This document shows positions 36,454-43,871 of a stretch of DNA of 64,000 nucleotides, in pieces. This stretch comes from Sphingomonas guangdongensis (GTDB lineage Bacteria > Pseudomonadota > Alphaproteobacteria > Sphingomonadales > Sphingomonadaceae), in NCBI RefSeq assembly GCF_900199185.1, contig NZ_OBMI01000003.1, positions 806,001-870,000 on the forward strand. The letters are read 5' to 3'. Made by a program: the position numbers and the translations under genes. Below the pieces are notes generated by a model, which saw only the letters and a program-made list of their open reading frames with translations, made no database searches and was not told the origin of the DNA. Positions within the stretch are counted from its first letter, which is position 1. The number at the start of each line of letters is the position of its first letter.

Positions 36454-37131
36454 TTATTGCTTGAACAGCGTCTCCGCGGTGTGCTCGACCGGGCCGGTCT
36501 CGCCGCCCTCGCCTGCCTCCAGGCTGCGCTGCGCGGCCTCGCGCTCGGAGCGGAGCTGCGCCAGCAGCGCCTCCCGGTCGCCGGCCAGCCGCTCGTCGGT
36601 CGGCGCCTCGATCCCCGCCGCCTTCGCCGCCTTGGCGACCAGCGCGTCGAGTTCGCGCTGGCTGGTCAGCCCGAGCGTCACCGGATCCTTGGGCACGATG
36701 TTGGCGATGTTCCAGTGGCTGCGATCGCGGATTGCGGCGATCGTCGTGCGGGTGGTGCCGATCAGCTTTCCGATTGCGCCGTCGGACACTTCCGGGTGGT
36801 TCTTGATGATCCACGCAATGCCGTCCGGCTTGTCCTGCCGCTTGCTGACGGGCGTGTAGCGCGGCCCCTTGGTACGGCGGACCTGCTCCGGCCCCTTGGA
36901 CATGACGAGACGGTAGTCAGGATCGGCCTGACCCTTCTCGATCTCCTCCATCGTCACCTCGTGCGCGCGCACCGGGTCACGCCCGGTCAGCTTGGCGGAG
37001 GCGGTGTCGTCGGCGATCGCCTGCACCTCCAGGATGTGGAGGCCACAGAAGTCTGCGATCTGCTCGAACGAGAGCGAGGTGTTGTCGACCAGCCAGGAAG
37101 CGGTCGCGTGCGGCATCAGCGGCTGGGCCAC
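36454..37131 (-). CDS. DUF1013 domain-containing protein (alphaproteobacterial)
   Basis: A 225-residue cytoplasmic protein. The conserved core is MPHATASWLVDNTSLSFEQ, IADFCGLHILEVQAIADD, GRDPVRAHEVTMEEIEKG, then RRTKGPRYTPVSKRQDKPD, and a second HTH-like part, AIGKLIGTTRTTIAAIRD. The tandem HTH features suggest a regulator; it has been linked to cell-cycle gene control in Caulobacter-type bacteria (CtrA-regulated). GTG 37131 has GGAGA nine bases upstream and gives the expected MAQPLMPHAT start. A Gln/Glu-rich coiled tail ends the protein. Confidence 0.85.
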   Translation of the reverse strand: MAQPLMPHATASWLVDNTSLSFEQIADFCGLHILEVQAIADDTASAKLTGRDPVRAHEVTMEEIEKGQADPDYRLVMSKGPEQVRRTKGPRYTPVSKRQDKPDGIAWIIKNHPEVSDGAIGKLIGTTRTTIAAIRDRSHWNIANIVPKDPVTLGLTSQRELDALVAKAAKAAGIEAPTDERLAGDREALLAQLRSEREAAQRSLEAGEGGETGPVEHTAETLFKQ

Positions 37132-37228
37132 GTGCAAAGTCTCCAGAAACGACTGTGGCCGCCCCTGCCCGGAGCGGCCACATGCTGGGGAGCGATCTAC
37201 TGCGCCTGTCGCCCGGAGGCAAGCCGCG

Positions 37229-38248
37229 TCACGCCGCGAGCCGGCGCGGCACCGGAACCAGCGCCTGGAGGAACTGCGCGGCACTCGCCGCCCAGGTGAA
37301 GGTCGCACCATGCGCGGCACAGTCGGCGCGGTCGCGGGTGAGTGCGGCGGCGACCGCGTCCTCCAGCCGTTCGGCCATCGCGCCGGTGTCGGGCGTGAGC
37401 ACATCCACCGGCCCGGTCACCGGATAGGCCGCGACCGGCGTGCCGCAGGCCATCGCCTCGATCATCACCAGCCCGAAGGTGTCGGTGCGGCTCGGGAACA
37501 CCAGAACATCGGCCGCGCGGTAGGCACCGGCGAGCGCCGCGCCGAACAGCGGCCCGGCAAAGATCGCGTTGCGGTGCTCGGCCTGAAGCGCGGCGCGCGC
37601 CGGGCCGTCGCCGACCACCAGCTTGGTGCCGGGATGATCGAGCTTCAGGAAGTCGCCGATGTTCTTCTCCACAGCGATCCGCCCGACGTAAAGCAGCAGC
37701 GGCCGCGGTAGGTGCGCGAAGCTCTCGTTCGGCATGACGTCGGGATGGAAGGCGGCGAGATCGACTCCGCGCCCCCAGTGCCGGACATGGCCGATGCCGT
37801 GCTCGACCAGCGTCTGGCGGATCGACGCGGTCGATGCGAGCACCGCGCAGGCGGGCGTGTGGAACCAGCGAATATAGCGCCAAATCCACTCGGCCGGAAT
37901 GCCGGTCCGCGCCGAGACATAGTCGGGAAACTGGGTGTGGTACGCAGTGGTGAAGGGTACGCCGCGGCCGAGGCACCAGCGCCGCGCCGCCAGGCACAGC
38001 GGCCCTTCGGTCGCGAGATGGATCGCCTCCGCCCCGAAAGCGGCCAGGCGCCGCCCGACGTCGCTCGCGCTGGTCAGCGCCAGGCGGATCTCCGGATAGG
38101 TCGGGCACGGCACGGCGGTGTAGAGGTCGGGGGAGATGACCATAACCTTATGCCCCTGCCCCTGCAGTTCGGCACGGACGGCATTGAGGGTGCGGACGAC
38201 GCCGTTTACCTGCGGCGTCCATGCATCGGTGACGATCGCGATCCGCAC
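37229..38248 (-). CDS. GT4-family glycosyltransferase, Agt-like (lipid remodelling candidate)
   Basis: A 339-residue GT-B enzyme: N-terminal IVTDAWTPQVNGVVRTL, the AYHTQFPDYVSARTG block, WGRGVDLAAFHPD, LLLYVGRIAVEKNIGDFL, and the donor-site E-x7-E region FPSRTDTFGLVMIEAMACG. It is similar to SqdX/Agt/MgtA-type transferases that add sugar to diacylglycerol. It lies eight bases downstream of a PlcP-like metallophosphoesterase; this pair is known from phosphate-starved bacteria that replace phospholipids by glycolipids. The role is inferred from family and pairing. Confidence 0.82.
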   Translation of the reverse strand: MRIAIVTDAWTPQVNGVVRTLNAVRAELQGQGHKVMVISPDLYTAVPCPTYPEIRLALTSASDVGRRLAAFGAEAIHLATEGPLCLAARRWCLGRGVPFTTAYHTQFPDYVSARTGIPAEWIWRYIRWFHTPACAVLASTASIRQTLVEHGIGHVRHWGRGVDLAAFHPDVMPNESFAHLPRPLLLYVGRIAVEKNIGDFLKLDHPGTKLVVGDGPARAALQAEHRNAIFAGPLFGAALAGAYRAADVLVFPSRTDTFGLVMIEAMACGTPVAAYPVTGPVDVLTPDTGAMAERLEDAVAAALTRDRADCAAHGATFTWAASAAQFLQALVPVPRRLAA

Positions 38249-38256
38249 GGCCGAAA

Positions 38257-39132
38257 TCAGGCCGCTTCGCGCGCCGGCAGATCGGTGACGACGCGCGCGT
38301 TCACCTCGTCGGCCCAGTGGAGCAGCTCCATCCGTCCATCGTGATGCTCGACGAGCGCGGTGCAGCCTTCGACCCAGTCGCCGTCATTGTAATACTCGAT
38401 CCCGTCGATCTCGCGGATCTCGGCGGTGTGGATGTGGCCGGCGATCACGCCCTGCACGCCGCGGGCGCGCGCCGCATCGGCCACGATCTCCTCGAAACGC
38501 GAGATGAACTCGACCGACTTCTTGACGCGGTGCTTGGCGTGCTTGGACAGCGACCAATAGGGCAGCCCGCGCCAGCGGCGATAGCTGTTCACCACGCGGT
38601 TCAGGTACATCGCGAGGTTGTAGGCGGCGTCGCCCAGGTGCGCGAGCCAGCGGTGCGACAGCATGATCGCGTCGAACTCGTCGCCGTGCATCACCAGCAG
38701 GCGGCGGCCGTCGGCGGTCTCGTGCACCGCCTGACGCTTGATCTCCACGCCGCCGAAGTTCAGCCCGGTGAACTGGCGGAACATCTCGTCGTGATTGCCG
38801 GGGATGTAGACGATACGGGTGCCGCGCTTGGCGCGCTTCAGCACGCGCCAGATGATGTCGTTGTGGGTGGCGGGCCAGTAAAACTTCTTCTTCAGCCGCC
38901 ACCCGTCGATGATGTCGCCGACCAGGTACAGCGTGTCGCTGTCGGTGTGGTCGAGGAAGTCGATCAGCAGGTCAGCGTTGCAGCCGCGGGTGCCGAGGTG
39001 GACGTCCGAGATCCAGATGGTGCGGTAGCGGCGGCGCTCCTCGACCACCCTTTCCGGCACGCTCGGCCGTGAGGCGGCGAAGCTCGCCAGATCAGTGACA
39101 TCCGCACCCAGTGCCTGCGTGATCGCATCCAT
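38257..39132 (-). CDS. PlcP-like metallophosphoesterase (annotated often as UDP-2,3-diacylglucosamine diphosphatase)
   Basis: A 291-residue calcineurin-type phosphoesterase with the five metal motifs: ISDVHLGTRG, LVGDIIDGW, IPGNHDEMF, VMHGDEFDA and AGHIHTAEI. The long insertion LKKKFYWPATHNDIIW and the ~290-residue length match the PlcP branch rather than E. coli LpxH (~240). PlcP hydrolyses phospholipid headgroups to diacylglycerol under phosphate limitation, feeding the Agt glycosyltransferase encoded next. LpxH-type activity cannot be excluded without phylogeny. Confidence 0.8.
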   Translation of the reverse strand: MDAITQALGADVTDLASFAASRPSVPERVVEERRRYRTIWISDVHLGTRGCNADLLIDFLDHTDSDTLYLVGDIIDGWRLKKKFYWPATHNDIIWRVLKRAKRGTRIVYIPGNHDEMFRQFTGLNFGGVEIKRQAVHETADGRRLLVMHGDEFDAIMLSHRWLAHLGDAAYNLAMYLNRVVNSYRRWRGLPYWSLSKHAKHRVKKSVEFISRFEEIVADAARARGVQGVIAGHIHTAEIREIDGIEYYNDGDWVEGCTALVEHHDGRMELLHWADEVNARVVTDLPAREAA

Positions 39133-39180
39133 GTCCGTGCCCTCACCCCTGTGAGCCCGGCCGACGCTATGCTGTTGGTT

Positions 39181-39208
39181 TGTTACAGCTTAACTTGCAA
39201 TGTTACAG
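39181..39208 (-). promoter_or_regulatory. direct repeat upstream of the PlcP/Agt-like pair
   Basis: TGTTACAG occurs at 39181-39188 and 39201-39208 (CTGTAACA twice on the coding strand), 20 bases apart and 50-75 bases before the phosphoesterase start. CTGTAAC resembles a Pho-box half-site (CTGTCAT/CTGTNAC), but the spacing is not the usual 11 bases. Confidence 0.4.
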
Positions 39209-39214
39209 TTCTGC

Positions 39215-39826
39215 TCAAGTAAAGGGTATGAAGCCGGGTAGTTGCTCGACTTGTCGGAGCCAGCGGCGGAGGTGTGGATGCGGCGACAGGTCGAACCCGC
39301 CCTCGCCCGCCCGCGAGGTGTAGGGATAGAGCACGAGGTCGGCGAGCGTCACCGCGCCGCCGATGATCCAGGTTCGGTCGACCAAGTGGCCCTCGAGAAG
39401 CGCGAGTGCGGCGGCGCCGCCCGCCCGTTTGCCCGCGACCTGCGCCAATTGCGCCTCGCTCAGCCGGTCGAGCCCGACCACTGTCGTCCAGTAGCGGAGC
39501 GTCGCGATGTTCGGCTCGTGATTGTACTGCTCCCAGAACATCCAGCGCAGCATGTTGGCGTGATCGAACCGGTCGGACGGGATCAGTGGGGTGCCCGCCG
39601 CGATCCACGCGCACGCCGCCCCGCTCTCCGGCAGGAAGCGGTCGCCGATCTGGAGCACGGGGATCCGGCCGTTGGCGTTGACCTGGGCGAGGAACGCGGG
39701 CGTGCGGGTCTCGCCCGCGGTGATGTCATACTCGCGCCGTTCGATCGCCACGCCGGCCAGTGCGGCGGTCAGCCTGATCTTGTAGCAATTGCCGGATGCG
39801 GCGTGTTCGTGGAGGATCGGCGTCAC
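39215..39826 (-). CDS. glutathione S-transferase family protein
   Basis: A 203-residue GST: HEHAASGNCYKIRLTAALAG at the N-terminal active-site region, NANGRIPVLQIGDRFLPESGA (cis-Pro and the ES glutathione motif), and the helix VDRTWIIGGAVTLADLVLYP. It starts with GTG 39826 overlapping the quinone oxidoreductase stop as GTGA, so the two are coupled. Substrate unknown; a detoxification pairing with a quinone reductase is plausible. Confidence 0.87.
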   Translation of the reverse strand: MTPILHEHAASGNCYKIRLTAALAGVAIERREYDITAGETRTPAFLAQVNANGRIPVLQIGDRFLPESGAACAWIAAGTPLIPSDRFDHANMLRWMFWEQYNHEPNIATLRYWTTVVGLDRLSEAQLAQVAGKRAGGAAALALLEGHLVDRTWIIGGAVTLADLVLYPYTSRAGEGGFDLSPHPHLRRWLRQVEQLPGFIPFT

Positions 39827-40800
39827 GGGATCAGCACGATCTTGCCGACATGTTCTCCCGCCTCCATCCGTCGGTGCGCGTCGGCTGCCTCGGCCAGCGG
39901 GAAGCTCCGGTCCATCACCGGGCGAAGCCGTCCTTCCTCGACGAAGGGCCAGACCGTGCGGGCGAGCTCGTCGGCGACCAAGCTCTTGAACGCGACGTCG
40001 CGGTTGCGCAGCGTCGAGCCCGTGAGCGTCAGCCGTCGGCGCATGATGTCGAAGATCGGGATGGGCGCGGTAGCCCCGTTCTGGACCGCGATCGACACGT
40101 GGCGGCCGTCCTCCGCCAGGCACTGGAGGTTGCGCGGCAGATAGTCGCCGCCGACCATGTCGAGCACGACCTGCACGCCGCGGCCGCCGGTCATCCGCTT
40201 CACCTCCGCGACGAAATCCGCCTGCCGATAGTCGATCGCGTGGGTGGCGCCGAGGTCGAGCGCGCGCGCGACCTTTTCCGGCGATCCCGCAGTGACGATG
40301 ATCTCGACGCCGAACAGGTTGCAGAGCGCGATCGCCATGGTACCGATGCCGCTGGTGCCGCCGTGGACCAGCACCGTGTCGCCCTCGCTTGCGAAACCGC
40401 GTTCGAACAGGTTGGTCCAGACGGTGAACAGCGTCTCCGGGATTGCAGCCGCTTCCTCCATCGACAGCGTTGCGGGAACCGGCAGGCACTGGCCGACCGG
40501 CGCCACCGCAAAGTCGGCATAGCCGCCGCCGCTCACCAGCGCGCACATCGGCTGTCCCAGCAGCTCGGGCGGAACACCGTCACCGAGCGCGACCACCTCA
40601 CCCGCGATCTCCAGCCCGGGAATGCTGGTGGCTCCCGGCGGCGGCGCGTAGAGCCCGCGGCGCTGCATAACGTCGGGGCGGTTGACGCCGGCTGCGGCGA
40701 TCCGGATCAGCACCTCGCCGGCACGCGGGTGCGGCACCGGACGCTCGACCGGAACCAGCACCTCCGGCCCGCCTGCTTCCGCCGGGTCGATCGCCGTCAT
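39823..40800 (-). CDS. NAD(P)H-quinone oxidoreductase / zinc-independent MDR family (PIG3-like)
   Basis: A 325-residue medium-chain reductase. AAAGVNRPDVMQRRGLYAPP and IPGLEIAGEVVALG mark the catalytic domain; VLVHGGTSGIGTMAIALCNLFG is the NADPH-binding AxxGxxG region; LAEDGRHVSIAVQNG and the C-terminal AEAADAHRRMEAGEHVGKIVL follow. No zinc ligands are seen, as in quinone reductases. ATG 40800 gives the family start MTAIDPAEAGGPEVL; a GTG six codons upstream is possible. Divergent from the DUF1192 gene. Confidence 0.88.
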   Translation of the reverse strand: MTAIDPAEAGGPEVLVPVERPVPHPRAGEVLIRIAAAGVNRPDVMQRRGLYAPPPGATSIPGLEIAGEVVALGDGVPPELLGQPMCALVSGGGYADFAVAPVGQCLPVPATLSMEEAAAIPETLFTVWTNLFERGFASEGDTVLVHGGTSGIGTMAIALCNLFGVEIIVTAGSPEKVARALDLGATHAIDYRQADFVAEVKRMTGGRGVQVVLDMVGGDYLPRNLQCLAEDGRHVSIAVQNGATAPIPIFDIMRRRLTLTGSTLRNRDVAFKSLVADELARTVWPFVEEGRLRPVMDRSFPLAEAADAHRRMEAGEHVGKIVLIP

Positions 40801-40893
40801 CGTCTCCGGTATCGTCACCTTCCGCCCCGTTTCTCGCGTCTACCCGTGCGGGCTTATTGACAGCGGCGGGCGATGGGTCAACGCTGTGCAACG

Positions 40894-41088
40894 ATGGATC
40901 TGGACGACTTCCCGAAGCGTCAGCACGACCTGGTGGCGGAGCTCGCCCGGCAGGACCTTGATCCGCTGTCGGTCGCCGAACTCACCGCGCGGATCGCCGC
41001 GCTGGAGGCGGAGGTCGCGCGCACCCGCCGCAAGGTTGAAGGCGCCGTTAACCATCGCGCAAGCGCCGACGCGTTATTCCGATCGTGA
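40894..41088 (+). CDS. DUF1192 family small coiled-coil protein
   Basis: A 64-residue protein with the DUF1192 layout: DLDDFPKRQHDLVAELARQ, then SVAELTARIAALEAEVARTR forming a short coiled coil, and a C-terminal ASADALFRS. It is found throughout alphaproteobacteria and its role is unknown. ATG 40894 is preferred to the ATG seven codons upstream because the family starts at MDLDD. Confidence 0.83.
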   Translation: MDLDDFPKRQHDLVAELARQDLDPLSVAELTARIAALEAEVARTRRKVEGAVNHRASADALFRS

Positions 41089-41223
41089 GCATGGCGGGTT
41101 CGGCGCGGCACGGGGTGCCTGTCCGGACCGGACCGAACGCGCGGTGCTTGATGCCGGGCCACGCACTTCCGACATTCACGGGAACGGGGCCGGGCATGTG
41201 CGCCCGCCCGCTGGAGTAATATC

Positions 41224-43545
41224 ATGCCATCTTTCGCATCCGCGCTGGAGAACACGCTGCATGAGGCGCTCAAGGCCGCCTCAAACCGGCGCCATGAATA
41301 TGCGACGCTGGAGCACCTCCTCCTGGCGCTGATCGACGACGAGCACGCCTCCAAGGTAATGAGCTCGTGCGGCGTCGATCTGGGCGACCTCAAGACCACG
41401 GTCGCGCATTATCTCGATACCGAGCTCGACGCGCTGAAGGTGCAGCAGTCGGCTGATCCCTCCCCCACCAGCGGCTTTCAGCGGGTGGTGCAGCGCGCGA
41501 TCCTGCACGTCCAGTCGTCGGGCCGTGACGAGGTGACCGGCGCCAACGTGCTGGTCGCGTTGTTCTCCGAGCGGGAGAGCTACGCCGTCTACTTCCTGCA
41601 GCAGCAGGACATGAGCCGCCTCGACGCGGTCAGCTTCATCAGCCACGGCGTCGGCAAAGGTGCAGCGCCGACCGAGGCGACGCCGCCGAAGGGCGCCGAC
41701 GACGAGAAGCCGGCCAAGGGCGACGCCAAGGGCAAGAATGAGAGCGCGCTGAAGCAGTTTACCGTCGACCTCAACGAGAAGGCGAAGAACGGCAAGGTTG
41801 ATCCGCTGATCGGCCGCGGACCGGAGGTCGACCGGACCGTCCAGATCCTCTGCCGCCGCTCCAAGAACAATCCGCTCTACGTGGGCGATCCCGGCGTCGG
41901 CAAGACCGCGATTGCCGAGGGCCTCGCGCGCAAGATCGTTGAGGGCAACGTCCCCGACGTGCTCAAGGAAGCGGTGATCTACTCGCTCGACATGGGCGCG
42001 CTGCTCGCGGGCACCCGCTACCGCGGCGACTTTGAGGAGCGGCTGAAGCAGGTCGTGACCGAGCTGGAGAAGCTGCCGCACGCGGTGCTCTTCATTGACG
42101 AGATTCACACGGTGATCGGCGCCGGCGCGACCAGCGGCGGGGCGATGGATGCGTCGAACCTGCTGAAGCCTGCGCTGTCGGGCGGCACCATCCGCTGCAT
42201 CGGTTCGACCACCTACAAGGAGTTCCGCAATCACTTCGAGAAGGATCGCGCGCTGCTGCGCCGGTTCCAGAAGATCGACGTGAACGAACCGACGATCGAG
42301 GACACGATCAAGATCCTCTCCGGGCTGCGTACCGCGTTTGAGACGCACCACTCGGTCAAGTACACGCCCGACGCGATCAAGTCGGCAGTGGAGCTGTCGG
42401 CGCGCTACATCAACGACCGCAAGCTGCCGGACAAGGCGATCGACGTGATCGACGAGGTCGGTGCGATGCAGATGCTGGTGGCACCCAACAAGCGCAAGAA
42501 GACGATCACACCCAAGGAGATCGAGGCGGTGATCGCGACCATGGCGCGTATCCCGCCGAAAACCGTGTCGACCGACGATACCAAGGCGTTGGCAAGCCTC
42601 GAAACCGACCTGAAGCGAGTCGTGTTCGGCCAGGACAAGGCGATCGAGGTGCTTTCCTCCGCGATCAAGCTGTCGCGCGCGGGCTTGCGCGATCCCGACA
42701 AGCCGATCGGCAACTACCTGTTCTCCGGCCCGACCGGCGTCGGCAAGACGGAGGTTGCGCGGCGGCTGGCGGAAATCATGGGCATCCCGCTCCAGCGCTT
42801 CGACATGTCGGAGTACATGGAGCGGCACTCGGTCAGCCGCCTGATCGGCGCGCCTCCGGGCTATGTCGGCTACGATCAGGGCGGGCTGCTGACCGACGCG
42901 GTCGACCAGAACCCGCACAGCGTGCTGCTGCTGGACGAGATCGAGAAGGCGCATCCGGACCTGTTCAACATCTTGTTGCAGGTGATGGACAACGGCAAGC
43001 TGACCGATCACCATGGCAAGACCGTCGACTTCCGCAACGTCGTGCTGATCATGACGACCAACGCTGGTGCGTCGGACATGCAGCGCGAGTCGATCGGCTT
43101 CGGCCAGATCACGCGGGAGGACGTGCAGGAGGAGGCGGTGAAGAAGCTCTTCACTCCTGAGTTCCGCAACCGCCTCGATGCGATCGTGCCGTTTGATTAC
43201 CTGCCGACCGAAGTGGTGGGTCGCGTGGTGGAAAAGTTCATCCTCCAGCTCGAGCTGCAGCTCGCCGACCGCGGTGTCCACATCGCGCTCGACGAGGAGG
43301 CGAAGGCGTGGCTGACCGAGCGCGGCTACGACAAGCTCTACGGCGCGCGTCCGATGGGTCGCCTGATCCAGGAGAAGGTCAAGCAGCCGCTCGCCGAGGA
43401 GCTCTTGTTCGGCAAGCTCGTCCACGGCGGCGAGGTGTCGGTTAAGCTCAGGGATGGTGCCCTCGCCTTTGAGGTGACGCCCGCCGCCCCCAAGAAGCCG
43501 GGTAAGACCGGCGGCAAGAAGATCGCGCCCGTCGACGCGAAGTGA
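41224..43545 (+). CDS. clpA: ATP-dependent Clp protease ATP-binding subunit ClpA
   Basis: A 773-residue AAA+ unfoldase that feeds substrates to ClpP. The N-terminal Clp_N repeat domain (LENTLHEALKAASNRRHEYA) is followed by the first AAA module (GDPGVGKT near residue 220, VLFIDEIHTV), the linker, the second AAA module (GPTGVGKT near residue 501, LLLDEIEKAH) and the ClpP-docking IGL-type loop region (ESIGFGQ). A Lys/Gly/Pro-rich tail ends the protein. No clpS is adjacent in this window. Followed by an array of intergenic repeats. Confidence 0.97.
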   Translation: MPSFASALENTLHEALKAASNRRHEYATLEHLLLALIDDEHASKVMSSCGVDLGDLKTTVAHYLDTELDALKVQQSADPSPTSGFQRVVQRAILHVQSSGRDEVTGANVLVALFSERESYAVYFLQQQDMSRLDAVSFISHGVGKGAAPTEATPPKGADDEKPAKGDAKGKNESALKQFTVDLNEKAKNGKVDPLIGRGPEVDRTVQILCRRSKNNPLYVGDPGVGKTAIAEGLARKIVEGNVPDVLKEAVIYSLDMGALLAGTRYRGDFEERLKQVVTELEKLPHAVLFIDEIHTVIGAGATSGGAMDASNLLKPALSGGTIRCIGSTTYKEFRNHFEKDRALLRRFQKIDVNEPTIEDTIKILSGLRTAFETHHSVKYTPDAIKSAVELSARYINDRKLPDKAIDVIDEVGAMQMLVAPNKRKKTITPKEIEAVIATMARIPPKTVSTDDTKALASLETDLKRVVFGQDKAIEVLSSAIKLSRAGLRDPDKPIGNYLFSGPTGVGKTEVARRLAEIMGIPLQRFDMSEYMERHSVSRLIGAPPGYVGYDQGGLLTDAVDQNPHSVLLLDEIEKAHPDLFNILLQVMDNGKLTDHHGKTVDFRNVVLIMTTNAGASDMQRESIGFGQITREDVQEEAVKKLFTPEFRNRLDAIVPFDYLPTEVVGRVVEKFILQLELQLADRGVHIALDEEAKAWLTERGYDKLYGARPMGRLIQEKVKQPLAEELLFGKLVHGGEVSVKLRDGALAFEVTPAAPKKPGKTGGKKIAPVDAK

Positions 43546-43579
43546 TGGTGGGGGAGAGGCGGTGTCCTCTCCCCCTCTC

Positions 43580-43798
43580 GTCACCCCGGACTTAGCCCGG
43601 GGTCCGTTCCTCCGCGAGCGCTTCGCTACCTGATTACTCGCAGTGCCGGCGCCACTAAGGATCCCGGCTCAAGGCCGGGATGACGGCGATGGGTAGCAGA
43701 CACACCTCCATCAACGTCACCCCGGACCTGATCCGGGGTCGCGCTTGTTACAACAGCGGAAAGTCATCGGTACCCCGACCAGGGACGAGGGGTGACGT
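43580..43798. repeat. cluster of short palindromic repeats (CGTCACCCCGGAC...GGGGTCC family) downstream of clpA
   Basis: Four related units: gtcaccccggacttagcccg plus gggtcc (43580-43605), atcccggctcaaggccggga plus tgacg (43661-43685), cgtcaccccggacctgatcc plus ggggtc (43715-43740) and taccccgaccagggacgagg plus ggtgacg (43772-43798). Each is a small hairpin, and the outer units are inverted relative to each other. They fill the 326-bp gap between clpA and the S9 peptidase; no gene is present. Likely REP-type elements and possible terminators. Confidence 0.8.
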
Positions 43799-43871
43799 CG
43801 TTCCACCGCCCGCTTGCACCCTCCCCCGCACCTCCGCATGATGCGCGCAACAACACGCCAGGGGGCAACAC

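Noticed and set aside
39826-40546. A longer GST gene starting inside the quinone oxidoreductase gene
   Set aside because: The extra N-terminus is an Arg/Gly-rich shadow; GTG 39826 starts the GST fold exactly and overlaps the upstream stop as GTGA.
41281-43584. A 767-codon open frame antisense to clpA
   Set aside because: It is the mirror of an intact ClpA, with Arg/His/Leu-rich composition and no motif.
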